A DNA stretch of 63,480 nucleotides from a virus. The position numbers and the translations under genes are program-made. The stretch covers positions 1-63,480 of IMG/VR virus record IMGVR_UViG_3300042923_000762. One strand, given 5' to 3'. How positions within the stretch are numbered: position 1 is the stretch's first letter; each line of letters opens with the position of its first letter. This document shows positions 7,795 to 15,250 of this stretch, piece after piece. The notes under the pieces are model-generated. The model was given only the letters and a program-made list of their open reading frames with translations. It had not been told where the DNA came from and did no database searches.

Positions 7795-8526
7795 CTAGTT
7801 TTTAACCAGGCAAGTTCTTGTAATAGGCCCCACTTTTCCGTCAACTTTAATTTTACAAGATTGCTGGAATTCTTTTACTGCTTTTAATGTTTTCGGTCCG
7901 AAATCACCGTCTATCTTGATATCAAATCCTGCTTCTCGTAGTTCCCATTGTAGCCATCGAACGGTGTCCCCTTGATAACAAACATATAAAGAATTGATAG
8001 GCATTTCATAAGGATTAATTCCCTTGGAGGTGGTAATGACATCCGGGAAATCATCATATGTCATAATATCCTCAAACAATAACCAATGTGTAAATTTGGT
8101 TTTTGTTATTTCGGTTTCTACTGTACCATAATCAATTCCCTTTGCTTCAACACAATAACCCTTTTTGTTAATAATACCACCAACATGGCCCTGCTTCCAA
8201 AGCGCCGCACCAGTAGGGGCTTTATCGATGTCCGCTATAAGACACCTTTTGGTAGCTCTTGAATACATTTGGTATGAACCAATTTCTACTCCTGTATACC
8301 AAGAGAGTAACCCCGAACAGTCAGTACATACTTGGCCAAGATATCTGCTTGCTTTGGTTATGTATATATTGGTGAATGTGTCTGGATAAGATCTAGCCAA
8401 TGACATCAATCTCGGTTGTGTTAACGGGCCATGAGCTCCTTTGGCTCCATACACGTAAGGGGTACCTATCTTAGTAGTAATAAATTCCGCTAAACCCTCT
8501 CCCGTTAATACTTTTGTATTACTCAT
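7795..8526 (-). CDS. Endolysin: NlpC/P60-like peptidase with C-terminal peptidoglycan-binding domain
   Basis: A 243-residue lysin. The N-terminal 140 residues look like an NlpC/P60-type cysteine peptidase: TPYVYGAKG, the catalytic Cys in CTDCSGLLSW (about 70) and a His in GHVGGIINKKGYCVEAKG (about 113). Residues about 178-240 form a PG_binding_1 domain (VRWLQWELREAGFDIKIDGDF, then GPKTLKAVKEFQ and VDGKVGPIT). It has no signal peptide, so it needs the holin to leave the cell. The gene overlaps the holin gene by ATGA-type coupling at 8523-8526. It degrades host murein at the end of infection. Confidence 0.9.
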   Translation of the reverse strand: MSNTKVLTGEGLAEFITTKIGTPYVYGAKGAHGPLTQPRLMSLARSYPDTFTNIYITKASRYLGQVCTDCSGLLSWYTGVEIGSYQMYSRATKRCLIADIDKAPTGAALWKQGHVGGIINKKGYCVEAKGIDYGTVETEITKTKFTHWLLFEDIMTYDDFPDVITTSKGINPYEMPINSLYVCYQGDTVRWLQWELREAGFDIKIDGDFGPKTLKAVKEFQQSCKIKVDGKVGPITRTCLVKN

Positions 8527-8918
8527 TTTGTTTCCTCCTTCTTGACAACGGTTTTAACTTTGATGGGTTTTGTATTTAATTCCTCCGCATAAGTTAAAAG
8601 ATTCATATCGGGATTCTCTTCTTGCTTTTGTTTCAACCACTTGGCTGCATCCTTAATGAGTCCTTTTACATCCTCGTAGGATACAAACATCTTTATGATG
8701 CCGGGAAGCATATTATATGCCGCGTGTGATTTTAATTCACCCGTTTTACTACCAAGTTGTTGTTCTGCCTTAATAACTAAAGCCTTAATGACTTTCTTGA
8801 CAAACTTCTGTTGGCCTCTTTTCCATAAATATAACATGATTGCTATGAATATCAAAACAATCAATATATCAGACCAATATAGTTGCATTAGATTCCACAG
8901 AGCTAATAAAATATTCAT
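8523..8918 (-). CDS. LLH-type phage holin
   Basis: A 131-residue protein with one N-terminal membrane segment (about residues 16-32, SDILIVLIFIAIMLYLW) and a basic, helical cytoplasmic tail. The KALVIKAEQQLGSKTGELK region near residue 47 matches the pattern of the LL-H holin family (Phage_holin_LLH), where a conserved AEQ and K follow the membrane helix. It is directly upstream of and overlaps the endolysin gene, as in a lysis cassette. It would form membrane lesions that release the endolysin. Confidence 0.8.
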   Translation of the reverse strand: MNILLALWNLMQLYWSDILIVLIFIAIMLYLWKRGQQKFVKKVIKALVIKAEQQLGSKTGELKSHAAYNMLPGIIKMFVSYEDVKGLIKDAAKWLKQKQEENPDMNLLTYAEELNTKPIKVKTVVKKEETK

Positions 8919-8934
8919 TTGTGTATCTCCTTTC

Positions 8935-9279
8935 TCATGTATCTAATCTTTGTGCAATTTCTGCAAGTTTCATATTTGCAATTTCCTGATTGTCGAACAT
9001 CTTACGAAAGTAATCACGCTGTTCTGCTCTGCATTGATCACAAAACTTTTGGTCAGCCTCTATCAGTGTCTTTAATGCCGCATTGACTTCTGTATTTTTC
9101 TCAATCACGTGTATCAGTCTGTCTTCCCGTACAAACTCTTCTTTACGCTTGCCTTTCCTGATATTATCCCAAGTCTTTATCACCGGTATAAATGCAATAC
9201 AAAGTATAACTACTACAACCAGAAGCACGATTATAGTGCTATCACTTGTCTTTGCCAAATCAGTTGCTTGTTCAATCAT
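8935..9279 (-). CDS. Membrane protein of the lysis cassette, 114 aa
   Basis: One transmembrane helix near residues 16-34 (IIVLLVVVVILCIAFIPVI), then a charged coiled-coil-like region and a CDQC pair near residue 81. This plan (short outside part, one helix, long helical inside) fits BhlA- or XhlA-like holin partners. It lies between the tail genes and the LLH holin. It could be a second holin, a pinholin partner or an antiholin. The family assignment is uncertain; the lysis role is inferred from position. Confidence 0.65.
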   Translation of the reverse strand: MIEQATDLAKTSDSTIIVLLVVVVILCIAFIPVIKTWDNIRKGKRKEEFVREDRLIHVIEKNTEVNAALKTLIEADQKFCDQCRAEQRDYFRKMFDNQEIANMKLAEIAQRLDT

Positions 9280-9323
9280 CGGCTAACCTCCCACAGTTCA
9301 TGTTCTATTTTTCTTTTGTAATA

Positions 9324-9347
9324 GGCCCGAGAAATTACTCCCGGGCC
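9324..9347 (-). terminator. GC hairpin between tail and lysis genes
   Basis: GGCCCG (9324-9329) pairs with CGGGCC (9342-9347) around a 12-base loop. On the minus strand it is followed by TATTACAAAAG, without a T run, so it may be an RNA stability or processing hairpin rather than a true terminator. It separates the tail genes from the lysis cassette. Confidence 0.5.
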
Positions 9348-9354
9348 CTTGGGG

Positions 9355-9531
9355 TTACACCGTCTTATCGATTGTTAAATTCTTCTCTGCGATGTAGTTA
9401 TCAATCTGTGTTGCCAGTGCCGGCTTAGCTGATATCGTGGGGGAAGTAATTACTTCCTGATAAGTTAGCTTGCCGATTACCATTTGGTTTACTAAATAAG
9501 GAACCATTGGGTTGTAAGTTGTACCTGCCAT
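9355..9531 (-). CDS. Small tail-region protein, 58 aa (XkdX-like position)
   Basis: Begins MAGTTYNPMVPYLVNQM and ends TIDKTV. The start follows GGAGGTGAATAAC. Small proteins of this size and place, between a fibre protein and the holin, are common in Firmicute siphophages (XkdX or phage_XkdX-like), but I do not see a clear signature. The sequence includes a YQEVITSP segment and predicted helix at the C-terminus. It is probably a minor tail or fibre accessory. Confidence 0.65.
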   Translation of the reverse strand: MAGTTYNPMVPYLVNQMVIGKLTYQEVITSPTISAKPALATQIDNYIAEKNLTIDKTV

Positions 9532-9533
9532 TG

Positions 9534-9863
9534 TTATTCACCTCCTCCTAGTATGACATAATTTAGTGTACTCTCAGCTAAATCCAACCGCTCTAATAGG
9601 GCTTGATTTTGTGCCTTGAGTATAGCTATCTGTTCTGCTTCAGTGGGATTACTGAAAATTTCGTTTACACCTTCAGCATCATAGAAACGCCCACCTACAT
9701 ATTTAAATCCAATACCTACAGGATAGAGAGTTGTATCTACTGCTATAGCATCTTCCCCATAGGTCAGTCTTGCTAACTCATTAGCAAGGGTGTAATTATC
9801 ACATACTACTATGTTCTGTATTACCTCATCTTTTATATAACTGAATATCTGATTAATGTACAT
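9534..9863 (-). CDS. Minor tail protein with C-terminal coiled coil
   Basis: Start at 9863 (MYINQIFSYIKDEVIQN) is chosen for AAGGAGGTATTAT. The 109-residue protein has a beta region (VDTTLYPVGIGFKYVGGRFYD) and ends with a heptad-like helix (EAEQIAILKAQNQALLERLD). This layout, with a final LAESTLNYVILGGGE, resembles small hypothetical tail or baseplate proteins of Firmicute phages. It lies just downstream of the glycine-rich adhesin and may help attach it to the tail. Function inferred from context. Confidence 0.65.
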   Translation of the reverse strand: MYINQIFSYIKDEVIQNIVVCDNYTLANELARLTYGEDAIAVDTTLYPVGIGFKYVGGRFYDAEGVNEIFSNPTEAEQIAILKAQNQALLERLDLAESTLNYVILGGGE

Positions 9864-9877
9864 ATAATACCTCCTTA

Positions 9878-11533
9878 TCAACCATACTCTGCCCAACGAA
9901 TAACAACCACTCCAGAACCTCCAGGTAAACTAGCACCATTCCAATCACTAGCCCCGGCACCACCTCCTGTATTAGGTGTACCAGCTGTACCTACAGTACC
10001 TGCGTTACCACCACCCCCAGCACCACCTAAACCTTGATACTGTTGTGTACTTGGGCATATACTAGTTACCCAAGGACGGGAGCCACCACCTCCGCCAGCA
10101 TATAAGGTATTTCCCGCTTCAGCAAAGGCCCTAGTAGTAGACCCTTGTCCTGTACCGCCTGCAGTGTGTACTGAGTCGTTGAATCTACCTACAGTTCCTG
10201 TAGCACCATCAGAACCACCATTACCACCATAGTTATTACCTGAGCCACCTCCACCAGAACCACCAGCACCTGCAGAAATACCCAGATTCGATGATTGGCC
10301 ACCAACACCGCCTGCAGCAGATAGAACGGCGCCAAAAGAAGATGCTCCACCGCCTACCCCTTGGGAGCTCCAGGTTGAGGCTGCTGCGCCACCTGAGCCA
10401 ACCGTTATTGCATATTGTTGTCCCGGAGATACTGCATAGGCTTTTCTGGTGGCCGTGTAGCCACCACCTCCACCAGAGGCATAGGTGTTCATAGATGTAG
10501 CTCCACCACCACCAACACAGAATATATCTATTGAAGTTAGCAATGCGGGTATAGTCCAAACTTGTGATGAGGTGAAAGCATACTGTCCTGCGGCAAATCT
10601 GGTATTATGCGTGGCCACCATACCATCCCAAGCATCAGTCCAGGAGCCATCATTATTATGTAGGAAGACGCGATACCAGTATTGCGTTCCTTGAGCTAAC
10701 CCTGAATCTACAAAAGTACCTGCATTGGTTGTCCAAGAACCAATCAACACTGTGCCATCATTATATGCTGTTGGCCAACCAGTTGCCTTTCTTACTAAAT
10801 AAACAGCTCTTATGGGATCCGGTGAAGCGGTGTAGCTAAGCGTTATGCTGGTAGGTGTTCTTGCAGTAATTGATAGTGTAAGAGGAGTACAAACGGTTTC
10901 TCTGGCTGCCTGTTGTCCTGCATTAGTATTGGCAACAGACTCATAATTGTAAACAAAAGCCCTTACATAATACTTTGTGCCACCAGCTAAACCTGTTATT
11001 ACTGTGCTAGTTGCACTACCGTAATACCACTGCGTTCCATCAGTAGGTGAAGTAGGATAACTTCCCTGTTTATAAACAATAAGTACTCCACTATAAAATC
11101 CTATGGGAGCGGTCCACACTACAGATAAGCTTCCTGGAGTATTAGCAACATAACCAGCTTGGAAATTTGTAACTGGATTTGATATTGTTGCCCTTGATGC
11201 CTGAGCCCCTGTAGCTGTGGTATTATAATAAACTTTTGTCCCACTTGTGTTAGTTGCTTTTGCAAATGCCCTAACATAATAAGTCTCACCTCCAGTAAGA
11301 CCTGTTATGGTAGTGCTAGTAGCTCCGCCAGAATACCACACTGTGCCATCAGTAGGTGATGTAGGATAACTACCTGCCTTGAAAACTATCGTAGTGCCTA
11401 CAAACTTTTTACTTGTGGGATTAGTCCAGGTAACGGCTAAATTACCGGGAGTATTTGCAACATTGTTTACAGCTAGGGCAGTTACCTGATCTGTATAAAT
11501 TCTCGACGCAGTTGGAAATCTACTTACTATCAT
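9878..11533 (-). CDS. Fibronectin type III and glycine-rich tail adhesin
   Basis: A 551-residue receptor-binding candidate. Residues about 15-310 contain three fibronectin type III-like repeats; the first two share SYPTSPTDGT and YYVRAFA motifs and the third is more diverged. Residues about 325-551 form a glycine-rich domain with long runs of Gly and Ser, ending GGSGVVVIRWAEYG, a hallmark of glycine-rich phage adhesins. The glycine-rich part probably forms a polyglycine sandwich that binds host surface structures. It lies downstream of the tail-tip genes. The start follows ATAGGAGGAAACTT. Confidence 0.85.
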   Translation of the reverse strand: MIVSRFPTASRIYTDQVTALAVNNVANTPGNLAVTWTNPTSKKFVGTTIVFKAGSYPTSPTDGTVWYSGGATSTTITGLTGGETYYVRAFAKATNTSGTKVYYNTTATGAQASRATISNPVTNFQAGYVANTPGSLSVVWTAPIGFYSGVLIVYKQGSYPTSPTDGTQWYYGSATSTVITGLAGGTKYYVRAFVYNYESVANTNAGQQAARETVCTPLTLSITARTPTSITLSYTASPDPIRAVYLVRKATGWPTAYNDGTVLIGSWTTNAGTFVDSGLAQGTQYWYRVFLHNNDGSWTDAWDGMVATHNTRFAAGQYAFTSSQVWTIPALLTSIDIFCVGGGGATSMNTYASGGGGGYTATRKAYAVSPGQQYAITVGSGGAAASTWSSQGVGGGASSFGAVLSAAGGVGGQSSNLGISAGAGGSGGGGSGNNYGGNGGSDGATGTVGRFNDSVHTAGGTGQGSTTRAFAEAGNTLYAGGGGGSRPWVTSICPSTQQYQGLGGAGGGGNAGTVGTAGTPNTGGGAGASDWNGASLPGGSGVVVIRWAEYG

Positions 11534-11543
11534 AAGTTTCCTC

Positions 11544-11903
11544 CTATCCTATAACCAAAACCGTTAGTGGAATGCTAACCGTCGGCTTTATGTCGAATGC
11601 AGACATTGTTATTGTATTTGTACCCTGGGCGGTACAAACCAATTGGGCGTCTGATGCAGCGGCCATCTGTGATGCTGTTATGTTTGCTGCCAAGGAAGCT
11701 ACTACTATATTTGTTGCTGTAGCTCCCGTGACGGTTATCTGTTGTGTAAATGGGGCTGAAGAACCAACCCAACCTGCTGAGGTTGCTGTAACGGCTAACG
11801 TAGTATGTTTCAGTGCCAGTATATTACCCTCGATGCGATTCATATCCGTAGCAGCAACTCCATCTGCACTAGACCAATTAGTTTTCGGTGTTTGCCATGC
11901 CAT
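11544..11903 (-). CDS. Small fibre-like tail protein, 119 aa
   Basis: Start taken at 11903 (MAWQTPKTNWSSADGVAATD), which has AAGGAG at nine bases; a start at 11912 would be too close to that site. The N-terminal segment W-TPKTNW, then DMNRIEGNI, is typical of phage tail fibre or collar proteins that trimerise. The rest is Thr/Ala-rich and beta-rich (TQQITVTGATATNIVVASL). It probably attaches to the tail tip next to the large hub protein. Exact role unknown. Confidence 0.7.
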   Translation of the reverse strand: MAWQTPKTNWSSADGVAATDMNRIEGNILALKHTTLAVTATSAGWVGSSAPFTQQITVTGATATNIVVASLAANITASQMAAASDAQLVCTAQGTNTITMSAFDIKPTVSIPLTVLVIG

Positions 11904-11916
11904 CCATACCATCTCC

Positions 11917-14361
11917 TTACGTATTTAATTTTGCCTTGCCGTGTAATGATCCATCCCAAGATAACTCATGTCTTTTAATAAAATAATTTGTTGTTGGCGC
12001 TATACCATCTAACAATTCAATGGGATCATTGGGTGTTAATGCGATATTACCTCTATACTCTATATCAGTATCATAAATATCTAGTAGAGCATCTGCCAAA
12101 ATCTCTTCTGCTAAAGCTTTTGCAAAGTCTTCTTTTTGAATAAAGTCACTTCTAATTTCCGTAGTTACTGCACCATTTAACAAGATGTCGTTATCGTTCT
12201 TACGTGTAATCATTGTATTTTGTGTGGCTTCTATACAATCCGCCGCAGCATTGATTGCTGTTACATTGCCCGTACCAGTAAATGTAATGATACATCCCCA
12301 GCTAAATACTTGGTAAGTATAGGCAACTGTGGCATCCGCTGTAATAGAAAGTACAAAATTACTCACAATAGGATTCTCTGAGGTTATCATCTTTATATTG
12401 TGTTCCGTGACTGAAAAGGTACTTGTGTCCGACGATATTGACATATTCTGTATTCTTATCTGGGTTAAATATACATTGATATTATTAGGAACAACTGTAT
12501 TTAATGTGGGGTATGTTTTACTAGTAACATTTGTGTCATCTGTCCAAGTATCATATTTCGTACCAGTATATTTATACCTTTGTCTTACAATAATTCTTCC
12601 TAATCTATCACAATATATATTAATTCTTGCACACCGTGCTAATCTTTCTAGTGCCGCCATATGCATCCCATATTTGAACCACGCATAGGGGATTATTACA
12701 TTATACAGTTCATCGTCTATGAGCCACTCTAATTCACTGTATTGTGTCTTAGCATCTAGGAGTACTATTTCTGCCAGCTGCCCCATTGAATGATTAATGT
12801 ATACTTGATGATTCAAGAATGGTGTCGTGTTAAGTAATCCCAAAGTGTCAAATGCGGTTACTTTGGCATGCAGCCCGCGGACAGGTACATCCCAATTGTA
12901 TGACCAAAAAACACCTAGTGGATACCACTCTAATAACTCGCCAATATATACACCTAAATATGGAAGTATTCTTCTATTCTTCTTTAACTGTTTTGCTATC
13001 AAGGAGTCGTTATTATTAAAGTAGAATTGTCCATCAGTGTTAGTCAATAGAAGTGTTAGTTCATTAGATGATACACCACCCAAAGATTCTACGCCATCAT
13101 TGTACGTTAACTCTTCTAAAAGGTCCATGCTTATTATATCCTCTTGCTCATACCACATTATGGAACTTAGCGTTATTTCGGTAATATTAGCTGGTGTAAA
13201 TGGTTTATTGATCGTGTGAACGGCTATTTCTATCTGTGTCACTTCAACCAATGGTACGTTTGTTACGAGGCATTCGTAATCTTCATTATCTACAAAGTCG
13301 TAAACTACCGTATCGCCATTACTTACTACTCTAACCGTAAAATCTACTAACAGGATATCCATTAACCTACTACTACTAATTGATAATGACTGTATGAACC
13401 TTGGACTGAATGATACCGTTAATGTAGGATCCTCTTCAAAGCCACAGTATACTTGTGATAACTCTGACGACCACCAACCCGTTTTAGAATCATCTCCTAT
13501 TAGTTTAAATGATGAATCACTTAACACATTATCGTATAACATGAAATACTTATTAGTTACTTCTTTCGCTCCATCAAGAAGACTTTCTACTGAGGTGTTA
13601 TAAGCCACCCCATTAGTTGCTGTAGTGAAATTCATATCCAACAGTGGATTCATATAAGAAATCATTACCTTACCATAAACTCTTCTCGAGGCGTCACGCA
13701 TAACACTGTGGATATTAGTTGGCGCGGCTTCTATCTCTAAGTTACTTATTAACGTATCAGTATCATTTAATAATACGGTAACTAGATCATTTGTTTCAAC
13801 TACTACACTAAGGACATCATTGGATGTCTTTTGTAATAATAAAGATATAGAAGTGGAACTATCCTGCCTAACTGTGAGTGTTTCTGCTCTAATGATCATG
13901 TGGGTGTTATACACACTATTCAGGCGCATCGTATAGTTAGCCTTATTAATTTTGGTAACCGATACTGTATAACTTGTTACATCGTATACTTGCGTTAGGG
14001 GTAAGAGCCAATCTACATCAACGTTGTCCGTTACCACTTGTTGATACAATTGAGTTGCACCATTGTATAGCGTTACGGTAAAGTCTACAGGATAAACATC
14101 ATTGCCCGTATCACCTTTAACGTGTAGGGCATGAATAGAGGTAACTCCTGTAACTGTTATTAGTATCTCAGTGGCAAATACCCCAGTAGAATCAGAAAGT
14201 GTAGCACTCCATAGAGGAGTGCTACTTCCAAGGACTTTAAAAGTACCATCCAAAAAATTGTCATGTAACGAAAAATACTTACTATCATCCACGAAGCTTT
14301 CTGTTTCTATTCCGCTATACGAGGGTGTAGCATAGTTAATACTGTTTGATACAACGGACAT
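11917..14361 (-). CDS. Tail tip / baseplate hub-like protein, 814 aa
   Basis: A large late protein. Residues 1-410 are repeated beta-rich segments: two units share a DSKYFSLHDNFLDGTFK / NKYFMLYDNVLSDSSFK pattern. Residues about 415-560 carry a hub-like part with YPLGVFWSYNWDVPVRG followed by VTAFDTLGLLN, as in tail-associated hub proteins of siphophages. Residues 590-640 hold a peptidase-free domain with CARINIYCDRLGRIIVRQR. It would cap the tail tube and bind the small fibres encoded next to it. The hub call is by motif and position. Confidence 0.7.
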   Translation of the reverse strand: MSVVSNSINYATPSYSGIETESFVDDSKYFSLHDNFLDGTFKVLGSSTPLWSATLSDSTGVFATEILITVTGVTSIHALHVKGDTGNDVYPVDFTVTLYNGATQLYQQVVTDNVDVDWLLPLTQVYDVTSYTVSVTKINKANYTMRLNSVYNTHMIIRAETLTVRQDSSTSISLLLQKTSNDVLSVVVETNDLVTVLLNDTDTLISNLEIEAAPTNIHSVMRDASRRVYGKVMISYMNPLLDMNFTTATNGVAYNTSVESLLDGAKEVTNKYFMLYDNVLSDSSFKLIGDDSKTGWWSSELSQVYCGFEEDPTLTVSFSPRFIQSLSISSSRLMDILLVDFTVRVVSNGDTVVYDFVDNEDYECLVTNVPLVEVTQIEIAVHTINKPFTPANITEITLSSIMWYEQEDIISMDLLEELTYNDGVESLGGVSSNELTLLLTNTDGQFYFNNNDSLIAKQLKKNRRILPYLGVYIGELLEWYPLGVFWSYNWDVPVRGLHAKVTAFDTLGLLNTTPFLNHQVYINHSMGQLAEIVLLDAKTQYSELEWLIDDELYNVIIPYAWFKYGMHMAALERLARCARINIYCDRLGRIIVRQRYKYTGTKYDTWTDDTNVTSKTYPTLNTVVPNNINVYLTQIRIQNMSISSDTSTFSVTEHNIKMITSENPIVSNFVLSITADATVAYTYQVFSWGCIITFTGTGNVTAINAAADCIEATQNTMITRKNDNDILLNGAVTTEIRSDFIQKEDFAKALAEEILADALLDIYDTDIEYRGNIALTPNDPIELLDGIAPTTNYFIKRHELSWDGSLHGKAKLNT

Positions 14362-14382
14362 TTAGCTACACCTCCCTCGTTG

Positions 14383-14757
14383 TTATGCCGTAGCGAACGT
14401 TACTGCAACAGTGAAAATCCAGGTTTGGTTTGAAAGCTTAGCCCCGTTATTTTCAACTGTTCTATTTAGCATTACACCTCCTGTGGGAGCGTTAAAAATT
14501 CCCCACTCTTGCCAAGGAAAATTTCCTACGTCAGTGCCAAAAGTAGCTCTATAAGTCACTGTAGCTCCCGATACTTGTGGATATGTAGGATCCATTATTA
14601 CCCTGGATTTATTGGTACCTTGCAGGTCCACCTGTTCTATACCAAAAGCGGTGGTACTATCTCCCACACCAATATAAGTATTTGCTGTATTGAAAGGTGT
14701 ACCTATACCCGAAACAATGTTTGCTAAATAAGTTAATGCTGCATTTGTGATTGCCAT
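14383..14757 (-). CDS. Small tail fibre-like protein, 124 aa
   Basis: Begins MAITNAALTYLANIVSGIG and continues into a beta-rich body with the motif IGVGDSTTAFG and FPWQEWGIFNAPTGGVMLNR. Proteins with this GDSTTAF and EWGIFN pattern occur among phage tail-tip accessory proteins. Its start overlaps the end of the upstream 50-residue gene, which suggests coupled translation. It probably forms part of the tail tip. Confidence in coding is high, in exact role low. Confidence 0.75.
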   Translation of the reverse strand: MAITNAALTYLANIVSGIGTPFNTANTYIGVGDSTTAFGIEQVDLQGTNKSRVIMDPTYPQVSGATVTYRATFGTDVGNFPWQEWGIFNAPTGGVMLNRTVENNGAKLSNQTWIFTVAVTFATA

Positions 14758-14885
14758 AATTGCTGTGCCTCCTCTCCACTTAATTCAACTTCATGTTGTT
14801 CTAGTGTTGTTATCCCGGTGGTATGGTCTATTTTTTCAATGTTTACCGAGATTTTTGCTTTTAGGCCCACCTGTGTTTCTGTCAT
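14733..14885 (-). CDS. Hypothetical protein, 50 aa
   Basis: An unlisted small gene that starts MTETQVGLKAKISVNIEK after GAGAGGTGATATC and ends in QQLWQSQMQH. It fills the gap between 14757 and 14890 and overlaps the next gene by 25 bases in another frame. The body alternates hydrophobic and charged residues, a small beta hairpin followed by a helix. Conserved position between a distal tail protein and a tail-tip protein suggests a minor tail component. No family recognised. Confidence 0.6.
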   Translation of the reverse strand: MTETQVGLKAKISVNIEKIDHTTGITTLEQHEVELSGEEAQQLWQSQMQH

Positions 14886-14889
14886 GATA

Positions 14890-15249
14890 TCACCTCTCAA
14901 TCAAACTAAATGATACTCCCTTCCAAACGGTTTCTATATTTCTGCCCGCTCGATGTAAATCAGAAGGTATAGCACCTACATATACTGTAGCTTTTACTTT
15001 TTTGTCGCCATCCGTATATTCTAATGTATGGAACAGCTCTTTTGTCTCCCATAAGATATCCAGGATAACATCAAACTCTGATGCTCTTATAGCGTCATAC
15101 TTGAAGTTAAACTTCCTCTTTGACGCTATATAGTCACCATTCATTAAACCCGCAGCATTACGCTCTAGGGTTGTAAGATGAAAGCGTTCGACACCAAAGC
15201 CACCATGTGGATTTTTAATTACAATTCCATCAAGTTTAATTTCAGTCAT
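14890..15249 (-). CDS. Distal tail-like protein, 119 aa
   Basis: Begins MTEIKLDGIVIKNPHGGFGVERFHLTTLERNA in frame with a strong local site. The 119 residues resemble short distal tail or tail-tube-capping proteins of Firmicute siphophages (compact beta barrel with an N-terminal KNP-GG-GV loop and a late ETVWKGVSFSLIER strand). It lies immediately after the tape measure gene, where Dit-like proteins are encoded. It likely links tube and hub. The Dit name is inference from order and size. Confidence 0.6.
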   Translation of the reverse strand: MTEIKLDGIVIKNPHGGFGVERFHLTTLERNAAGLMNGDYIASKRKFNFKYDAIRASEFDVILDILWETKELFHTLEYTDGDKKVKATVYVGAIPSDLHRAGRNIETVWKGVSFSLIER

Positions 15250-15250
15250 C

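Noticed and set aside
10236-10559. Trp/Arg-rich open frame opposite/within the glycine-rich adhesin
   Set aside because: It is a shadow of the glycine-rich coding sequence read in another frame on the same strand; no start site.
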